Below the pieces are notes generated by a model that worked only from the letters and a program-made list of their open reading frames with translations, was not told where the DNA came from and ran no database searches. Source: JAAGZL01 sp050290785 (lineage in GTDB: Bacteria > Pseudomonadota > Gammaproteobacteria > Chromatiales > Chromatiaceae). From it: a stretch of DNA of 64,000 bases. Below, one piece after another: positions 62,193 to 64,000 of this stretch; the first letter of the stretch is position 1; every line of letters starts with the position of its first letter. The DNA is taken from the NCBI GenBank assembly GCA_050290785.1, contig JBNKIR010000041.1, forward strand, positions 52,173-116,172, written 5' to 3'. Both the position numbers and the translations under genes were made by a program.

Positions 62193-64000
62193 ATGCTGGC
62201 ATACAAAAGACTTATTCCAGGGGTACTAGTTACGTTGGATGGTGAAGAATTTGTTATTTTAGATCTTCTCGATTCACGCCATGTTTTAGTCGAATCAACG
62301 TCGACGCTCAAAAAAGATAAGGTGGATGCCTCAAAACTTGTCCTGGCCGATCTTGATGGGGCTGATCCTAATCGGGATTTGTTGAGCATAGATGATGCTC
62401 AATGGAAAAAGGCCCTGGAAATTTTCAAAATCATAGAACCGCTTGTTACTGTTGGGAAAAAGAACAGAACAAGAAAACGAGTTGAAGAGATTGCTTCAGC
62501 CTCCAATATCCACCCTTCCACTATCTATCGTTGGTTGAGTAAGTATGAAAAGACCGGATTGGTTTCATCGCTTGTAAGAAAAGGTCGAAATGACAGCGGA
62601 AGAACTCGTCTTAAGCAAGAGATTGAAGATATCATTCAGGAGGTAATTGAGAATTACTACCTGAAATTACAGAGACCGTCGGCAGCGGCTACTTTCCGGG
62701 AGATAAAGCGCATTTGCGTGGCCCGTGGATTGCGAGTGCCTGATTCAACTACAGTCAGAAACAGGATTTTCGATGTCGATGAAGAAAAACGATTGAGTCG
62801 GCGTGAAGGATACAAAAAGGCAAAAGAACAATACGAACCTATTCAAGGTGAGTTTCCTGGCGCCGATTGGCCGTTGGCTGTCGTGCAGATTGATCATACT
62901 CCTATGGACGTTATCGTTGTGGACGATGTTCATAGGCTACCTATCAACAGGCCTTATTTGACACTAGCAACGGATGTATTCAGCCGCGAGGTAGTTGGAT
63001 TCTATATTTCACTTGATCCACCCAGCGCGCTTTCTGTAGGAATCTGCATTTCGCATGCTATTTTGGCCAAGGACAGCTATCTTGCTGGCCTGGAGATTGA
63101 TCTGCCTTGGCCGTGTTGGGGTGTGATGGGAACAATTCATGTGGATAATGCGGCGGAGTTTCGGGGAGAGATGCTGGGGAAAGCCTGCGAAAACTATGGA
63201 ATCGTTCTAGAGCACCGCAAGAAGGGAGCTCCAAATTATGGCGGGCATGTGGAGCGATTGTTCCGGACTTTTATGAAAAATATCCATGATGAGGTTCCGG
63301 GGACAACATTTTCCAATATCGCTGAAAAGGGAGAATATGACTCGACAGATCGAGCTGTGATGACTCTAGGTGCACTGGAAAAGTGGTTCACTTTGTTTGT
63401 TGTAGGTATATATCACCAATCCCCGCATTCTGGTATTGATAACCTACCTCCAGCGATTAAGTGGGATGAAGGTATTTGTAATCCACCTGATGGGCAGTTG
63501 GGCACCGGTATCCCTGCCTGCGTGCCTAATGAAAATCGCTTAAGATTAGATTTTTTACCTTTTTTTGAAAGAACCATACAGCGTTATGGTGTAGTGAACA
63601 AAGGTATTGCCTATTGGAGCGATGCTCTAAGACACCTTGTTTTGGCAAAAGATGCCAACTATCCAAATCGGCTCAAAAAGTTCATATGTCGCTACGATCC
63701 TAGGAATCTGAGTCGCCTATGGGTTTTTGTCTCTGATAAAGATGGTTATATAGAAGTCCCCTATCGCGATCTGACTAGAGCGCCTATTAGCGAATGGGAA
63801 TTAAGAGAGGCCCAGCGTCGCCTTAAGAAACGCGCGCTCGATGCCACAAACGAAGAACTCATCTTCCAAACGATCAAAGAAATGCGAGAGATTGTGGAGG
63901 AAGAAGCAAGAAAGACAAAATCAGCACGCAGAACCCAGCAGAGGCGCAAGCAGTGGAGTAAAGGCACTTCCAAAACCCACCCTTCTCCAACTATACCTTC
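62193..64000 (+). CDS. tnsB: TnsB-type DDE transposase (3' end outside window)
   Basis: The frame is open from ATG 62193 to the window edge, giving 602 codons with no stop. TnsB cuts and joins the 3' ends. The retroviral-integrase-like catalytic triad is D234 (VVQIDHTPMD), D318 (HVDNAAEF) and E354 (GHVERLF), with 35 residues between the last two as expected. Helix-turn-helix DNA-binding parts precede it (EIASASNIHPSTIYRWLSKY, and around 165-190). The C-terminal end is rich in Lys and Arg. It sits 2 bp after tnsA. tnsB of Tn7 is about 700 residues, so some 100 residues are missing here. Confidence 0.92.
   Translation, partial: MLAYKRLIPGVLVTLDGEEFVILDLLDSRHVLVESTSTLKKDKVDASKLVLADLDGADPNRDLLSIDDAQWKKALEIFKIIEPLVTVGKKNRTRKRVEEIASASNIHPSTIYRWLSKYEKTGLVSSLVRKGRNDSGRTRLKQEIEDIIQEVIENYYLKLQRPSAAATFREIKRICVARGLRVPDSTTVRNRIFDVDEEKRLSRREGYKKAKEQYEPIQGEFPGADWPLAVVQIDHTPMDVIVVDDVHRLPINRPYLTLATDVFSREVVGFYISLDPPSALSVGICISHAILAKDSYLAGLEIDLPWPCWGVMGTIHVDNAAEFRGEMLGKACENYGIVLEHRKKGAPNYGGHVERLFRTFMKNIHDEVPGTTFSNIAEKGEYDSTDRAVMTLGALEKWFTLFVVGIYHQSPHSGIDNLPPAIKWDEGICNPPDGQLGTGIPACVPNENRLRLDFLPFFERTIQRYGVVNKGIAYWSDALRHLVLAKDANYPNRLKKFICRYDPRNLSRLWVFVSDKDGYIEVPYRDLTRAPISEWELREAQRRLKKRALDATNEELIFQTIKEMREIVEEEARKTKSARRTQQRRKQWSKGTSKTHPSPTIP

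Larger units (their letters stand above)
61460..64000 (+). mobile_element. Left part of a Tn7-like transposon inserted in comM
   Basis: At 61460 comM sequence stops and a TGTAAACCAGAG end begins. A tnsA gene starts 50 bp in, followed by tnsB, which runs off the window. comM is a known target of Tn7-like (Tn6022/AbaR-type) elements. CCGCC (61455-61459) is the candidate 5-bp target duplication. tnsC, a target selector and cargo would be to the right. Confidence 0.85.

Noticed and set aside
62193..64000. Integrase of a retrovirus-like or IS481 element
   Set aside because: The DDE triad alone fits several families, but the directly upstream tnsA and the insertion in comM identify TnsB.

Overview
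This window looks like the chromosome of a sulfur-oxidising gammaproteobacterium. The evidence is two sets of dissimilatory adenylylsulfate (APS) reductase genes of different type, plus the typical gammaproteobacterial order topA-smg-dprA-lysM / def-fmt-rsmB-ntrYX-trkA-trkH, with slyX, djlA, pilU and comM. Relatives such as Sedimenticola, Thiodiazotropha or tubeworm and clam symbionts are plausible, but I cannot place the genus from sequence reading alone.

Layout. 1-8.1 kb: minus-strand housekeeping genes (slyX, tsaC, purE, an MFS transporter, topA, smg, dprA, a LysM protein). 8.3-18.4 kb: a plus-strand block for peptide deformylation, initiator tRNA formylation, rRNA methylation, a two-component system of NtrYX type with a degenerate ATPase, and the TrkA/TrkH potassium system. 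18.5-23.5 kb: a small secreted protein, a thioredoxin-HEAT protein, the first aprBA pair (long cysteine spacing, like sulfate-reducer AprB) and a YkgJ cysteine-cluster protein. 23.5-25.6 kb: glucokinase, a coupled 52-residue ORF, then an AdoMet-decarboxylase-like gene coupled to a SET-domain methyltransferase gene, with a terminator-like hairpin inside the cluster. 25.8-33.4 kb: a probable cyclic-di-GMP module made of a haem-c-type sensor GGDEF-EAL protein, two tandem PilZ-like paralogues and a membrane-anchored retropepsin-like protease. 33.4-45.2 kb: gamma-glutamyltransferase, a 1188-residue cNMP/rhodanese/coiled-coil/FGE-like fusion, djlA, an HD-GYP phosphodiesterase, glycogen phosphorylase and pilU. 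45.2-49.4 kb: a repeat-bearing noncoding stretch and several small or unknown genes. 49.5-52.8 kb: the second APS reductase operon, aprMBA. 53.0-56.9 kb: a second trkH divergent from a shortened kdpDE pair. 56.9-60.7 kb: an ABC-F ATPase, a lipoprotein and an MscS channel. 60.8-64.0 kb: the 3' part of comM, cut by the left end of a Tn7-like transposon whose tnsA and (incomplete) tnsB run off the window.

How they fit together. Sulfur oxidation is represented by two non-identical APS reductases, only one of which has its membrane partner AprM beside it. Potassium uptake has one TrkA, two TrkH and a KdpDE-like regulator with no KdpFABC in view. Cyclic-di-GMP signalling is dense (GGDEF-EAL, HD-GYP, two PilZ-like proteins). 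The most unusual items are the AdoMetDC-like/SET pair, the tandem PilZ-like plus retropepsin locus, the cNMP-rhodanese-FGE-like fusion, an NtrX-like protein with altered ATPase motifs, and the Tn7-like insertion in comM.
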